The notes below the pieces were generated by a model. It did not search any database. It worked only from the letters and a program-made list of their open reading frames with translations, and had not been told where the DNA came from. Below are positions 5,717-15,010 of a stretch of 64,000 nt of DNA, in pieces. Each line of letters begins with the position of its first letter. The stretch's first letter is position 1. The stretch comes from Candidatus Synechococcus calcipolaris G9 (GTDB taxonomy: Bacteria > Cyanobacteriota > Cyanobacteriia > Thermosynechococcales > Thermosynechococcaceae), in contig NZ_JAKKUT010000001.1 in NCBI RefSeq assembly GCF_029582805.1, positions 1 through 64,000 on the forward strand, written 5' to 3'. Made by a program: the position numbers and the translations under genes.

Positions 5717-6268
5717 ATGACCCTGGCCCATTGGCGGCGGCCGGTTCACACCGGCCCATTTTTGTTTATCCCATTTTTGTTGGGCTTGGTACTGCTTGTG
5801 ACAGTTTTGTGGGCAGTCATTCCCAGTTCACCCGCCCAAGCAGAAGGTATTGATGGTTATGTCCTGCGCTACCTCAATGCCGCCGAGCCAGTTTCCTTAC
5901 CCTTAAATCCTTCGGGCGATCGGCGTGAGTTTAGCCCCGAAGACCTCACGAGGGGAAAACATTTGTTTGAGGAAAACTGTAAGAACTGCCATGTGGGGGG
6001 AGCCACCCTGCCCAATCCCTTGATTTCTCTTTCATTGAAAGACTTACAAGGGGCAACGCCTCCCCGGGATACCATTACCAGTCTCGTCGCCTACCAACGC
6101 TTACCCATGTCCTACGATGGCACGGAGGAAAGCTATTGGTGTCGGGAAGTCCCAGAGACATGGTTGACCACCGCCCAATTGGAAGACTTGGCCGCATTTA
6201 TTCTACGAGCAGCCGAGAAAGCACCGGGTTGGGGAATCGAAACCTTCCAAGACAGTGCCCCCCAGTGA
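5717..6268 (+). CDS. psbV2: Cytochrome c-550-like protein PsbV2
   Basis: 183 residues, ATG at 5717. The N-terminal membrane/signal segment ([20 protein letters not shown], then SSPAQAEG) marks export to the lumen. The haem site is [10 protein letters not shown]. Alignment by eye with PsbV shows the shared [20 protein letters not shown] block, but where PsbV has its second axial histidine this protein reads [10 protein letters not shown]. That fits the Cys axial ligand I recall for Thermosynechococcus PsbV2. The final tail of PsbV is absent, so it is probably not a structural PSII subunit. Its role is unsettled. The 3' end overlaps the longest possible petJ frame, but the true petJ start is downstream. 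Confidence 0.92.
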   Translation: MTLAHWRRPVHTGPFLFIPFLLGLVLLVTVLWAVIPSSPAQAEGIDGYVLRYLNAAEPVSLPLNPSGDRREFSPEDLTRGKHLFEENCKNCHVGGATLPNPLISLSLKDLQGATPPRDTITSLVAYQRLPMSYDGTEESYWCREVPETWLTTAQLEDLAAFILRAAEKAPGWGIETFQDSAPQ

Positions 6269-6371
6269 GGAAGTTTTGCTACACTTGCCGTTGGTAGTCC
6301 CGATTCCTAGACTTCCAGAAACTCACATCCCATTCAACCTTTACCCTGAACTATTGCCGAGGAGAACTCCC

Positions 6372-6710
6372 TTGAAACGACTATTGACATTTATCTGTTT
6401 AGCTGCCCTGACCCTCCTATTTATGGGCAATCAACCCGCCTTTGCCGCTGATATTGCCAGTGGTTCCAAGGTGTTTAGTGCCAACTGTGCCGCTTGCCAC
6501 ATGGGGGGCGGAAATGTGGTTATGGCCAATAAAACCCTCAAGAAAGAATCCCTGGAACAATTTGGCATGAACTCTGAAGATGCGATTATTTACCAAGTTC
6601 AACATGGTAAAAATGCCATGCCGGCCTTTGCTGGTCGTCTGACCGATGCCCAAATTGAAGATGTGGCAGCCTACGTTCTCGATCAAGCTGCCAAGGGCTG
6701 GGCGGGCTAA
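6372..6710 (+). CDS. petJ: Cytochrome c6 (c553)
   Basis: 112 residues from the TTG at 6372, which follows GAGGAGAA at the right distance. The longer open frame from 6255 would overlap psbV2 and place a long non-hydrophobic stretch before the signal peptide. Signal peptide [17 protein letters not shown], cleavage after AFA. Mature start [20 protein letters not shown] contains the CxxCH site. [10 protein letters not shown] supplies the axial Met, and [14 protein letters not shown] is the typical C-terminal helix. It carries electrons from cytochrome b6f to photosystem I or to terminal oxidase in the lumen. It is commonly copper-regulated against plastocyanin, but no regulator site was identified here. 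Confidence 0.96.
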   Translation: MKRLLTFICLAALTLLFMGNQPAFAADIASGSKVFSANCAACHMGGGNVVMANKTLKKESLEQFGMNSEDAIIYQVQHGKNAMPAFAGRLTDAQIEDVAAYVLDQAAKGWAG

Positions 6711-6769
6711 CCCCATCTGGCCATGGGCCATAAAAATTGACCTAGAAAATTGATCTAGAAAAAGATTGA

Positions 6770-6792
6770 CCCCTCACCGGAGGGGTTTTTTT
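6770..6792 (+). terminator. Intrinsic terminator after petJ
   Basis: CCCCTC (6770-6775), loop ACCG, GAGGGG (6780-6785), then seven T. It closes the psbV-psbV2-petJ group 60 bp after petJ. Confidence 0.93.
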
Positions 6793-6853
6793 GCCTGTAT
6801 CGAAGGATAAACTCGTCCAATGATAAAATCATGGCATTCTAGTGAGGATATCC

Positions 6854-7747
6854 ATGGCTGAGTCTTCCCTTGCCCTGTCACCTCCCTGGTTGGTTCTTGA
6901 ACCCTTGGTGATCCAGTGGTTGCAGGAGGATATGGGCCGGGGCGATCGCACCACCGCGGCCTTAGATTTAGGCGATCGCCGGGGTCGGGCAACATTAACG
7001 GTTAAGCAAGCGGGTGTGGTCGCCGGTTTACCCATTGCCGCCAAAGTTTTTCAGCTATTGGATGCCACAGCCCAGATGGTGGTACATTTTCCCGATGGAA
7101 CTGACTGTTCAGCGGGGGCGATCGCCGCCGAAATAGAGGCCTCCCTAGAGGCGATTTTGTTGGGGGAACGGGTGGCTCTAAATGTGATCATGGCCCTCAG
7201 TGGCATTGCCAGCCTGACCCGCACCTATGCCCAGGAAATTGCTGATTTGGCAACCCAGCTAGTGGATACCCGCAAAACCACCCCTGGATTTCGCCTCCTG
7301 GAAAAGTATGCCACGGCCCTAGGGGGTGCCAGAAATCATCGTTTTGGCCTAGATGATGCCGTAATGATTAAGGATAATCACATCCTTGCCGCCGGAAGCC
7401 TGACTAGGGCGGTACAGCGGGTTCGCCGTTCCATTCCCTTGACCCACACCGTTGAGGTGGAAACCGAGACCCTCGATCAGGTCAAAGAAGCCCTAGGGGC
7501 AGGGGTCAACATTATTATGCTGGATAATATGCCCATTGAGCGGATAAACGCCGCCGTTGAACTAATTCGCCGCCACTCCACCGCCATTAAAATTGAGGCC
7601 TCCGGCAATATTACCCTAGAAACCCTGCGAACGGTGGCCCTGACGGGGGTGGACTATATTTCTACCAGTGGTACAATTACCCGCGCTCCATGGCTAGATT
7701 GGAGTTTGACCGTTGTCCCCCTTGAAGAGCTAGAGCAAAGCCAATGA
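6854..7747 (+). CDS. nadC: Nicotinate-nucleotide diphosphorylase (carboxylating), quinolinate phosphoribosyltransferase
   Basis: 297 residues from the ATG at 6854, which has GAGGAT upstream. A GTG at 6842 would add four residues. The enzyme converts quinolinate and PRPP to nicotinate mononucleotide, CO2 and PPi in de novo NAD synthesis. Family signatures are clear: the N-terminal ALNVIMALSGIA, the PRPP/quinolinate motif DTRKTTPGFR, KYATALGGARNHR, MIKDNHI, and the C-terminal barrel strands EVETE, IMLDNM and IEASGNI, ending TGVDYISTSG. It is full length. It overlaps the next gene by 4 bp (ATGA), so the two are translationally coupled. Confidence 0.98.
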   Translation: MAESSLALSPPWLVLEPLVIQWLQEDMGRGDRTTAALDLGDRRGRATLTVKQAGVVAGLPIAAKVFQLLDATAQMVVHFPDGTDCSAGAIAAEIEASLEAILLGERVALNVIMALSGIASLTRTYAQEIADLATQLVDTRKTTPGFRLLEKYATALGGARNHRFGLDDAVMIKDNHILAAGSLTRAVQRVRRSIPLTHTVEVETETLDQVKEALGAGVNIIMLDNMPIERINAAVELIRRHSTAIKIEASGNITLETLRTVALTGVDYISTSGTITRAPWLDWSLTVVPLEELEQSQ

Positions 7748-8949
7748 CCGCACGTGATGCCCATAAAAAAGCCCATAAAAAAGCAAAGGCCCTCAAGCCC
7801 CAGAGTCGCCGTCCTGCCAAGGATCTGTGCAGTGAGTGTGGTCTGTGTGACACCTACTATATCCACTATGTGAAAGAGGCCTGTGCCTTTCTAAATCAAC
7901 AGTTTGATGCCCTAGAAACCCAAACCCATGGGCGATCGCGGCAGGTTGAGAATTGGGATGACTGTTATTTTGGCGTACATAATCAGATGATGGCAGCCCG
8001 GAAAATCGACCCCATTGCCGGGGCCCAATGGACGGGAATTGTCAGTGCGATCGCCATTGAAATGCTCGAAAAAGGCTTAGTAGAAGGGGTTGTCTGTGTC
8101 CAAAACACCCCGGACGATCGCTTCCAACCCATGCCCGTAATTGCCCGCAGTCGGGAAGAAATTTTAGCCGCCCGCGTCAATAAACCCACCCTATCCCCCA
8201 ATCTTTCGGTGCTAGAGCAGATTGAACAGTCCGGTCTTCGCCGTCTTTTAGTCATTGGGGTGGGCTGTCAAATTCAGGCATTGCGGGCCGTCGAAGCTAA
8301 ATTGGGCCTGGAAAAACTCTATGTTCTGGGGACTCCCTGTGTGGACAATGTAACCCGGGCCGGTCTGCAAAAGTTTTTAGATACCACCAGCCGATCGCCG
8401 GACACCGTGGTTCACTATGAATTTATGCAGGATTTCCGGGTTCACTTTAAGCACGAAGATGGCTCCGAGGAAACCGTTCCCTTTTTTGGCCTGAAAACCA
8501 ATCAACTCAAGGACGTGTTTGCCCCCTCCTGCATGAGTTGTTTTGATTATGTCAATGGCCTGGCAGACCTAGTGGTGGGATATATGGGGGCTCCCTTTGG
8601 TTGGCAGTGGATTGTGGTTCGCAATGGGCGGGGCCAGGAGATGCTGGATTTGGTTCAGGATCAATTGGAGACCCAGCCTGTCATGGCCCGGGGCGATCGC
8701 CACAATGCCGTTCAACAGAGTATCCCTGCCTACGACAAGGGAGTCACCCTACCCATGTGGGCCGCAAAACTCATGGGCATTGTCATTGAAAAGGTGGGGC
8801 CCAAGGGGCTAGAGTATGCCCGCTTTTCCATTGATTCCCACTTTACCCGCAACTATCTTTATGTCAAGCGGAACTATCCCCAGAAGCTAGGGGATCACGT
8901 GCCCGAATTTGCCCAGAAAATTGTGGATCAGTATCAATTGCCAGACTAG
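7744..8949 (+). CDS. bciB: FrhB-type 8-vinyl reductase (BciB-like)
   Basis: 401 residues. It belongs to the coenzyme F420 hydrogenase/dehydrogenase beta-subunit family, with an iron-sulfur cysteine pattern at the N-terminus (DLCSECGLCDTYYIHYVKEA), the GAQWTGIVSAIAIEML segment, IGVGCQIQALRAV, GTPCVDN, and a later CMSCFDYVNGLADLVVGYMG cluster. In cyanobacteria without BciA, the orthologue (Synechocystis slr1923) is the ferredoxin-dependent 3,8-divinyl (proto)chlorophyllide 8-vinyl reductase of chlorophyll synthesis. Related plant proteins reduce 7-hydroxymethyl chlorophyll. The BciB assignment rests on overall family resemblance. Coupling to nadC by ATGA overlap is not obviously functional. Confidence 0.88.
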   Translation: MTARDAHKKAHKKAKALKPQSRRPAKDLCSECGLCDTYYIHYVKEACAFLNQQFDALETQTHGRSRQVENWDDCYFGVHNQMMAARKIDPIAGAQWTGIVSAIAIEMLEKGLVEGVVCVQNTPDDRFQPMPVIARSREEILAARVNKPTLSPNLSVLEQIEQSGLRRLLVIGVGCQIQALRAVEAKLGLEKLYVLGTPCVDNVTRAGLQKFLDTTSRSPDTVVHYEFMQDFRVHFKHEDGSEETVPFFGLKTNQLKDVFAPSCMSCFDYVNGLADLVVGYMGAPFGWQWIVVRNGRGQEMLDLVQDQLETQPVMARGDRHNAVQQSIPAYDKGVTLPMWAAKLMGIVIEKVGPKGLEYARFSIDSHFTRNYLYVKRNYPQKLGDHVPEFAQKIVDQYQLPD

Positions 8950-9125
8950 GTGGCGAGAAGAAAACATTGATCATCTGAATACGATTGCCCCCGAACTGTG
9001 GGAGGATAGGCCCTGAAGTTCAAATTTTCGAGAAAAGTTTATTTGAGCCTTGTCAATGGGGGCGTTACAATTGTTAACTTTCTTATAGACTGTACATTCT
9101 TATATTTTCTCCATAGTATAGACAC

Positions 9126-11423
9126 ATGACAATTTCTCGCGACCAAGTTGACCGCATTGTATCCAATCAGCATCAAGACCCCTTTGAAGTTTTAGGGTGC
9201 CATACCATTCAAGAAAATGGGCGATCGGTCTGGGTGGTTCGAGCCTATTTACCCAAGGCCGATCGGGCAAGCGTTCTTTGTCCAGAGGAGCGGCAAGAAT
9301 ATCCCATGGAGTCGGTGCATCATCCCCATTTTTTTGAATGCACCATTCCCACCGCTACCCTGAGCAACTATCAATTAAAAATCTATGAGAATGGCCATGA
9401 ACGGGTCAGTTATGATCCCTATGCCTTTCGTTCCTCTAAACTAACGGACTTTGATATTCATCTATTTGCGGAGGGGAATCACCATCGGATTTATGAAAAA
9501 TTAGGGGCGCATCTACTCCGGGTAGACGGCATTAAAGGGGTTTATTTTGCCGTGTGGGCCCCCAATGCCCGGAATGTTTCGGTCTTAGGCGATTTTAATA
9601 ACTGGGATGGCCGCCAGCATCAGATGGCCCGCCGTGGCAATGGAATTTGGGAATTATTTATTCCTGGGCTGGACATCGGTGCATCCTATAAGTATGAAAT
9701 TAAAAACCATGCGGGTCACATCTACGAAAAGTCTGATCCCTACGGCTTTCAGCAGGAACCTCGGCCCAAAACCGCCTCAATTGTGGCGGATCTCAATGCC
9801 TATGCCTGGCAGGATCAGGGCTGGATGGAGCAACGGCGTAGTACGGATCCCTTGACCCAACCCATTGCTGTCTATGAGGTGCATTTAGGTTCCTGGATGC
9901 ACGCCTCCATGGATGAACCGTCGGTCTTGGCCGATGGAACCACTGAGCCACCCGTTCAGGTTGCGGATCTCAAACCCTGGGCCCGGTTCCTCACCTATCG
10001 GGAACTGGCGGCTAAACTAATTCCCTACGTTAAAGAGTTAGGCTATACCCACATTGAACTGTTACCTGTGGCAGAGCATCCCTTTGACGGCTCCTGGGGC
10101 TATCAAGTCACGGGTTATTTTGCGCCCACATCTCGCTTTGGCAGTCCTGAAGATTTTATGTACTTTGTGGATCAATGCCATCAAAATGGTATTGGTGTTT
10201 TGGTGGATTGGGTTCCTGGGCATTTTCCCAAGGATGGCCATGGGTTAGCCTTTTTTGATGGTACCCATCTCTACGAACATTCCGACCCCCGCAAGGGTGA
10301 GCATAAGGAATGGGGCACCCTAGTTTTTAATTACAATCGCCATGAAGTCCGTAATTTTCTAGTTTCCAATGCCCTATTTTGGTTTGATAAGTACCACATT
10401 GACGGCATCCGTGTCGATGCGGTGGCATCCATGCTCTACCTGGACTATTGCCGCGAAGAAGGAGAATGGCTGCCCAATGAGTACGGCGGTCGGGAAAACC
10501 TGGAAGCAGCAGATTTTCTCCGCCAGGTAAATCAGGTTATTTTTAGTTACTTTCCTGGCATTCTCTCTATTGCCGAGGAATCTACCTCGTGGCCAATGGT
10601 CTCCTGGCCCACCTATACCGGTGGCCTGGGCTTTAACCTGAAGTGGAATATGGGGTGGATGCACGATATGCTGGATTATTTCAGCATGGATCCCTGGTTC
10701 CGCCAGTTCCATCAAAATAACATCACGTTCAGTATGTGGTATCACCACAGCGAAAACTTCATGCTGGCCCTATCCCATGATGAGGTCGTCCACGGCAAAA
10801 GTAATATTATTGGCAAAATGCCCGGCGATCGCTGGCAACAGTTTGCAAATCTCCGTTGCTTGTTTACCTATATGTATACCCACCCCGGCAAAAAGACGAT
10901 GTTTATGGGGATGGAGTTTGGCCAGTGGAGTGAGTGGAATGTCTGGGGGGATTTAGAATGGCATCTCCTTCAGTACGAACCTCACCAACAAACGAAGCAA
11001 TTCTTCAGTGACCTTAATACTCTCTATCGCCAAGAACCAACTCTCTACAGCCAAGATTTTGGACAGGATGGGTTTGAGTGGATTGACTGTAGCGATAATC
11101 GCCATAGTGTAGTTGCCTTTATTCGCTGGGATAAAGAGTTCAAAGACTTTGCCATTGTTGTTTGCAATTTTACGCCCCAGCCCCATAGCCATTACCGCAT
11201 TGGCGTGCCAGAACATGGTTTCTATACAGAACTCTTTAATAGTGATGCCCGCGAGTATGGAGGGAGCAATATGGGCAACCTAGGGGGTAAATGGGCCGAT
11301 GAATGGGCCTATCACCATCGCCGCTATTCCCTAGATCTGTGTTTGCCCCCCCTAGCCACCCTTGTATTCAAGCTGGATCGCCAGAAAACAGTTACCACCC
11401 CTAGTCTGACGGATGGTGACTAA
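9126..11423 (+). CDS. glgB: 1,4-alpha-glucan branching enzyme
   Basis: 765 residues, full length for the long (type 1) bacterial enzyme. There are two N-terminal CBM48-like domains (about 1-110 and 115-225, the second with [20 protein letters not shown]), the GH13 barrel, and a C-terminal beta domain. Catalytic residues: nucleophile Asp431 (GIRVDAVAS), acid/base Glu484 (SIAEEST) and the third acid in [11 protein letters not shown]. It introduces alpha-1,6 branches into glycogen. The 176-bp upstream spacer has an AT-rich promoter-like stretch ending about 10 bp before the ATG. It converges with the minus-strand flavoprotein, with only 10 bp between the stops. Confidence 0.98.
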   Translation: MTISRDQVDRIVSNQHQDPFEVLGCHTIQENGRSVWVVRAYLPKADRASVLCPEERQEYPMESVHHPHFFECTIPTATLSNYQLKIYENGHERVSYDPYAFRSSKLTDFDIHLFAEGNHHRIYEKLGAHLLRVDGIKGVYFAVWAPNARNVSVLGDFNNWDGRQHQMARRGNGIWELFIPGLDIGASYKYEIKNHAGHIYEKSDPYGFQQEPRPKTASIVADLNAYAWQDQGWMEQRRSTDPLTQPIAVYEVHLGSWMHASMDEPSVLADGTTEPPVQVADLKPWARFLTYRELAAKLIPYVKELGYTHIELLPVAEHPFDGSWGYQVTGYFAPTSRFGSPEDFMYFVDQCHQNGIGVLVDWVPGHFPKDGHGLAFFDGTHLYEHSDPRKGEHKEWGTLVFNYNRHEVRNFLVSNALFWFDKYHIDGIRVDAVASMLYLDYCREEGEWLPNEYGGRENLEAADFLRQVNQVIFSYFPGILSIAEESTSWPMVSWPTYTGGLGFNLKWNMGWMHDMLDYFSMDPWFRQFHQNNITFSMWYHHSENFMLALSHDEVVHGKSNIIGKMPGDRWQQFANLRCLFTYMYTHPGKKTMFMGMEFGQWSEWNVWGDLEWHLLQYEPHQQTKQFFSDLNTLYRQEPTLYSQDFGQDGFEWIDCSDNRHSVVAFIRWDKEFKDFAIVVCNFTPQPHSHYRIGVPEHGFYTELFNSDAREYGGSNMGNLGGKWADEWAYHHRRYSLDLCLPPLATLVFKLDRQKTVTTPSLTDGD

Positions 11424-11433
11424 CAGCTTAGGC

Positions 11434-12558
11434 TCACGATCGCCCCGGGATCAAGCCACTACTGAGGCGTTTAATCGCATTGCCAGCCACATCTCGGTAG
11501 CGCAGTTCACCGCAGAGAACCTGACCCATGCGGCGGGTGGCGGCCGGCCGCTTTACCCCTAAACGATAGCTCACCCCGGGAATCCGGTAAAAGACCCCTG
11601 CGAGGCGTTGGGCCCAAACCATGTCCGTGCCCCATTCATTGTTCATTTCAGCGGTGTAGGCTTCTAGGGCATTGATGTCGCCACCAAGGGCCCGGTCAAT
11701 GGCGATCGCCCCCTGCATCCCACTGTAAATGGCGGGTCGAATTCCTTCGGCGGAAAAGGGATCCACCAGGGATGCCGCTTCTCCTGCTAAGAGAGCGTTT
11801 TGGCTATGGAGGGGGTGTTGACCATCCCACAGGCAAAGGGGATGATCGTACTGACGGCATTGCTCCGGTGCTAACTTAAACCGTTGGGCGTAGTCGGCCA
11901 GGGTTTTCTCAAAATTGTGGGTATCGCCACCGCGAAAAGTGCCCATACCAATGGAGTAGCCATCGGCCTTGGGAAAATTCCAGATGTAGCCATTTTTGGT
12001 CATGCCAAATTCAAAATGAATATGTTGGTCGTGGCCGAGGGGGGGTTGTGCTTCGAGGGCCGCCGCACTGCGACGTTTGGGTTCCCTAAGACCTAACCAT
12101 TGGGCCATCATGCCCTTGGCTCCATCGGCCCCAATCAAATACTGGGCCTCCAGGGGTTCCTGTGGGGTCTGAACCCGCCAGCGATCGCCCAGCCATTCAA
12201 TGGCAGTTACACTGGTTTGGTCTTGAAGGGTGGCTCCTTGGGCTTGGGCCTGTTGAACCAGAAAATGATCAAAGACATCCCGGCGCACGAGCCAAATAGG
12301 TTCCGGGGTTTCCAGTTCCACCTCTACGGCATCATCAAATTTCCAGGTGTAGCGAAGGGTTCGCAGTTTCAGGGAAATGGCCGGGCTAAAGTCAAAGTCA
12401 AACCACGGGGCGATCGCCGGTGAAACACCACCGCCACAGGGCTTATAGCGGGGGAAGACTTCCTTTTCTAGAATTAAGACCGATCGCCCCCGTTTGGCTA
12501 AATGATAGGCCGCTGCGCCGCCGGCAGGGCCAGCACCGACAATAATGCAATCATACAT
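11434..12558 (-). CDS. Geranylgeranyl reductase family FAD-dependent oxidoreductase
   Basis: 374 residues. The N-terminal dinucleotide-binding motif CIIVGAGPAGGAAAYHLAKRG is followed by YKPCGGG, typical of geranylgeranyl/digeranylgeranyl reductases. The second FAD motif is LIGADGAKG, and the third is LLAGEAASLVDPFSAEGIRPA. It resembles ChlP but lacks several of the tight ChlP blocks, so I call it a paralogue rather than the chlorophyll/tocopherol enzyme itself. Likely substrates are polyprenyl chains or carotenoid-like lipids. It stands alone on the minus strand, 62 bp downstream of the aldo/keto reductase start-to-stop series. Confidence 0.88.
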   Translation of the reverse strand: MYDCIIVGAGPAGGAAAYHLAKRGRSVLILEKEVFPRYKPCGGGVSPAIAPWFDFDFSPAISLKLRTLRYTWKFDDAVEVELETPEPIWLVRRDVFDHFLVQQAQAQGATLQDQTSVTAIEWLGDRWRVQTPQEPLEAQYLIGADGAKGMMAQWLGLREPKRRSAAALEAQPPLGHDQHIHFEFGMTKNGYIWNFPKADGYSIGMGTFRGGDTHNFEKTLADYAQRFKLAPEQCRQYDHPLCLWDGQHPLHSQNALLAGEAASLVDPFSAEGIRPAIYSGMQGAIAIDRALGGDINALEAYTAEMNNEWGTDMVWAQRLAGVFYRIPGVSYRLGVKRPAATRRMGQVLCGELRYRDVAGNAIKRLSSGLIPGRS

Positions 12559-12620
12559 AGTTACCCCTCAACACTCCTCACACGAGATCATCAACTATTA
12601 AGCCCCCATTTAAGCACAGT

Positions 12621-13745
12621 TCAAATCGTTTCCCATAATCGGCGGCGTTGCGGCCCCCTCAGGCGATCGTGGGCATCCTGAAGCAGTCGGGGAATTTCTA
12701 AGTTACTGGGGCAACGGGGTAAACAATCGCCACATTCGGTACAGGTATGGGCGGGTTGTCCAGGAAACCAATGACCGGCTTGGCCAAACATCCGATAGCG
12801 ATATTCACCAAACTCTTGCATATCGTAGGCCAGGGTCAGATTCCGCAACCGCAGCACTTCGGGAATATGAATGTCCTCTGGGCAGGGTAAGCAGGCATAG
12901 CATTGCTCACAGCGATCGCCCTGGGGTAGGGCCTGAAAGACCCGATCTAAACGATCTAAAATCTCCTTTTCGATCGCCGTTAGGGGGCCATCTTCATCGG
13001 CGATTCCTAGGGGGAAATCCACTTCTGCCACCGTCGCCGGGCCAAAACTAAGGGTCGCGATCGCCGGTTGACTCAGGAGCCAACGATAGGCCCAATGGAG
13101 CGGTGATAGGGGCTGGCAGAGTTGATCTAGTTTTTCTGGGGGGCGATAGAGTCGGCCGCCTTTATCCGCAGGGGAAATAATAAAAATTCCCAGATCCTTT
13201 TCCCTTGCGCGGGCGATCGCTGGGGCATTCCGCTGAAAAAAATAGGTGTAGTGCAAATTAACAAAGCTAAAGAGGGGATTCTCCATGGCCGCCAAAATAA
13301 CCTCTAGGGGCCCGTGGCTGGAAAAGCCAATGTGGGCCACTTTACCGCTGGCCAGCACCGCCTCTAGGGCCCCCTGTCCCCCCTGGTCTAACCACCCTAA
13401 ATGTTCGGGTTGATTCAAACCATGGAGGGCCAAACATTCCAAATGATCTCGACCTAACCGCCCTAAGGATTGATCCACCTGCTGCATAATATCCTCACAG
13501 GTTCCCTTGGGTAAAACCTTGGTGGTGATATAGAGGGGGTCGGAGACGGGCAGGTTTTTCAGGGACTGGCCTAAATAGGCTTCACTGGGGCCGTAGGCGG
13601 GGGCCGTTTCTAGGTGATTTACCCCCAGGGCGATCGCCCGCTGCACCACCCCCTCTGCTTCCATGGCACTGCCTAAGTACCGCATCGTCCCCAGGGAGAA
13701 GACGGAGAGATTTAAGTTCGTTCGACCAAAGCGACGGTAGCGCAT
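12621..13745 (-). CDS. Aldo/keto reductase with C-terminal bis-[4Fe-4S] ferredoxin-like domain
   Basis: 374 residues. The first 270 are an AKR barrel (YRRFGRTNLNLSVFSLGTMR, ETAPAYGPSEAYLG with the catalytic Tyr, ALHGLN, GFSSHG). The C-terminal third adds two cysteine clusters, CEQCYACLPCPEDI and CTECGDCLPRCPSNLEI, typical of the ferredoxin-containing AKR class found in cyanobacteria. It probably couples ferredoxin-level electrons to reduction of a carbonyl or similar substrate, which is unknown. The stop lies 11 bp from the start region of the DUF151 gene, so the two are likely co-transcribed. Confidence 0.92.
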   Translation of the reverse strand: MRYRRFGRTNLNLSVFSLGTMRYLGSAMEAEGVVQRAIALGVNHLETAPAYGPSEAYLGQSLKNLPVSDPLYITTKVLPKGTCEDIMQQVDQSLGRLGRDHLECLALHGLNQPEHLGWLDQGGQGALEAVLASGKVAHIGFSSHGPLEVILAAMENPLFSFVNLHYTYFFQRNAPAIARAREKDLGIFIISPADKGGRLYRPPEKLDQLCQPLSPLHWAYRWLLSQPAIATLSFGPATVAEVDFPLGIADEDGPLTAIEKEILDRLDRVFQALPQGDRCEQCYACLPCPEDIHIPEVLRLRNLTLAYDMQEFGEYRYRMFGQAGHWFPGQPAHTCTECGDCLPRCPSNLEIPRLLQDAHDRLRGPQRRRLWETI

Positions 13746-13756
13746 GGCCCTAGATT

Positions 13757-14269
13757 CTAGCTCGTGGACGAATCCTCAATGCCCCGCCCCTGTTGGCTAA
13801 AGTCCTCCGGTCGAATACTATCCAAAAACTCGCGAAAGGCTTGACGCTCTTCTTCATCCGCATCCCGATCCACCGGAATGGAGGCATCGGCAACCACCGA
13901 CTCCATCACCCAAATGGGGCAATCACATCGCAGGGCCAGGGCAATGGCATCACTGGGGCGGGCATCCACCTCCTTAACCGTTTCCCCTTGGCGTAACGAC
14001 AAAATAGCATAGTAAGTATTATCTTGCAGGGAATGAATAACAATTCGTTCTAGGAGGACATCACAGGTTTTTAGAATATTCCCCAGCAGATCATGGGTGA
14101 GGGGGCGGGGAACGCGATGATTTTCTAGGGCCATCAAAATGGCACGGGCTTCATTATCGCCAATCCAAATAGGTAGGGCCCGCCGCCCCGTACCATCTTT
14201 TAACAAGACGATGGGAGTTTTCCGATTAGAGGCATCGAGGGCGATCCCGGCAACTGTCATTTCAATCAT
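13757..14269 (-). CDS. Bifunctional nuclease domain protein (DUF151/BFN)
   Basis: 170 residues, ATG at 14269. The BFN domain (MTVAGIALDASNRKTPIVLL, LPIWIGDNEARAI, VDARPSDAIALALRCDCPIW) fills residues 1-125. An acidic tail follows (DADEEERQAFREFLDSIRPEDF). The family includes plant BBD1 proteins with DNase/RNase activity. In bacteria the fold is widespread but its physiological target is not established. It leads the three-gene minus-strand run that ends with the flavoprotein at 11434. Confidence 0.93.
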   Translation of the reverse strand: MIEMTVAGIALDASNRKTPIVLLKDGTGRRALPIWIGDNEARAILMALENHRVPRPLTHDLLGNILKTCDVLLERIVIHSLQDNTYYAILSLRQGETVKEVDARPSDAIALALRCDCPIWVMESVVADASIPVDRDADEEERQAFREFLDSIRPEDFSQQGRGIEDSSTS

Positions 14270-14506
14270 GGCCAGATCTCATAGACGCGCAGAGCGAACA
14301 TTAGAGAACACTATTCCCTATTATCTACCAAGTTTCACGCCTTAGGGGAAGGGGGCGATCTCATTCACTCTATATCTCTCTAATATCCTTGCCTAGGATA
14401 GACAGTCCCCTAGCCATGGCCGTCTCCTAGAGTTGGGGAACGGTAAGGAACGGGGTATATTATTCCTCAGCCCAGGTTTCAAGTTGAGCGTTAGGTAGCC
14501 TTAGAT

Positions 14507-14513
14507 AAGGAGG
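14507..14513 (+). promoter_or_regulatory. Strong ribosome binding site of mscL
   Basis: AAGGAGG lies 6 bp before the ATG at 14520. It is one of the few full anti-16S matches in this window and fixes the mscL start. Confidence 0.85.
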
Positions 14514-14519
14514 GGGAGC

Positions 14520-14942
14520 ATGGTTCGTCGCAGTCGCCGGGGAATGCAATTCTGGCAAGAGTTTCGAGATTTTGCCCTCAAGGGAAACATCATGGATCTG
14601 GCGATCGCCGTGGTGATTGGTGGTGCCTTTGGTCGCATTGTCAATTCCCTGGTGGAAGACTTAGTGATGCCCCTGATTAACCCCCTCATTCCTGGGGGAG
14701 ACTGGCGTACCCTTGAACTGGGGCCAGGCGTTAAGATTGGCAATTTCCTCGGTAGTGTCTTGGATTTTCTAGTGATTGCCCTCGCCCTCTTTCTGGCCAT
14801 TCGCTTCATCTTACGCAAGGGCCCTGCCAACCCACCCCCCGCCCCCACCCGAGAATGCCCCTACTGTCTGGAAGTCTTACCCATCCAAGCCAGTCGTTGC
14901 CGCGCCTGTACCTCCGAACTACCACCTGTTGAAGTCCCCTAA
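14520..14942 (+). CDS. mscL: Large-conductance mechanosensitive channel with zinc-ribbon tail
   Basis: 140 residues. The N-terminal helix and first membrane segment (FRDFALKGNIMDLAIAVVIG then GAFGRIVNSLVEDLVMPL) and the second segment (SVLDFLVIALALFLAIRFI) are typical of MscL, which releases solutes on hypo-osmotic shock. The usual C-terminal helical bundle is replaced by a proline linker (PANPPPAPTR) and a four-cysteine zinc-ribbon-like module, CPYCLEVLPIQASRCRAC. Similar short zinc ribbons occur on some cyanobacterial MscL proteins, where they may modulate gating or oligomerisation. It is preceded by a 250-bp spacer without other genes. Confidence 0.95.
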   Translation: MVRRSRRGMQFWQEFRDFALKGNIMDLAIAVVIGGAFGRIVNSLVEDLVMPLINPLIPGGDWRTLELGPGVKIGNFLGSVLDFLVIALALFLAIRFILRKGPANPPPAPTRECPYCLEVLPIQASRCRACTSELPPVEVP

Positions 14943-15010
14943 TTTTTCAGCCCTAATTTCTCAGATAGGCCTGGTACAATACGAGTTTTATCCTAGTTTT
15001 TGGACTCACC

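Noticed and set aside
6255-6371. Extended N-terminus of petJ (GTG at 6255)
   Set aside because: Overlaps psbV2 and places 39 non-signal residues before a perfect signal peptide; the TTG at 6372 has a good Shine-Dalgarno.
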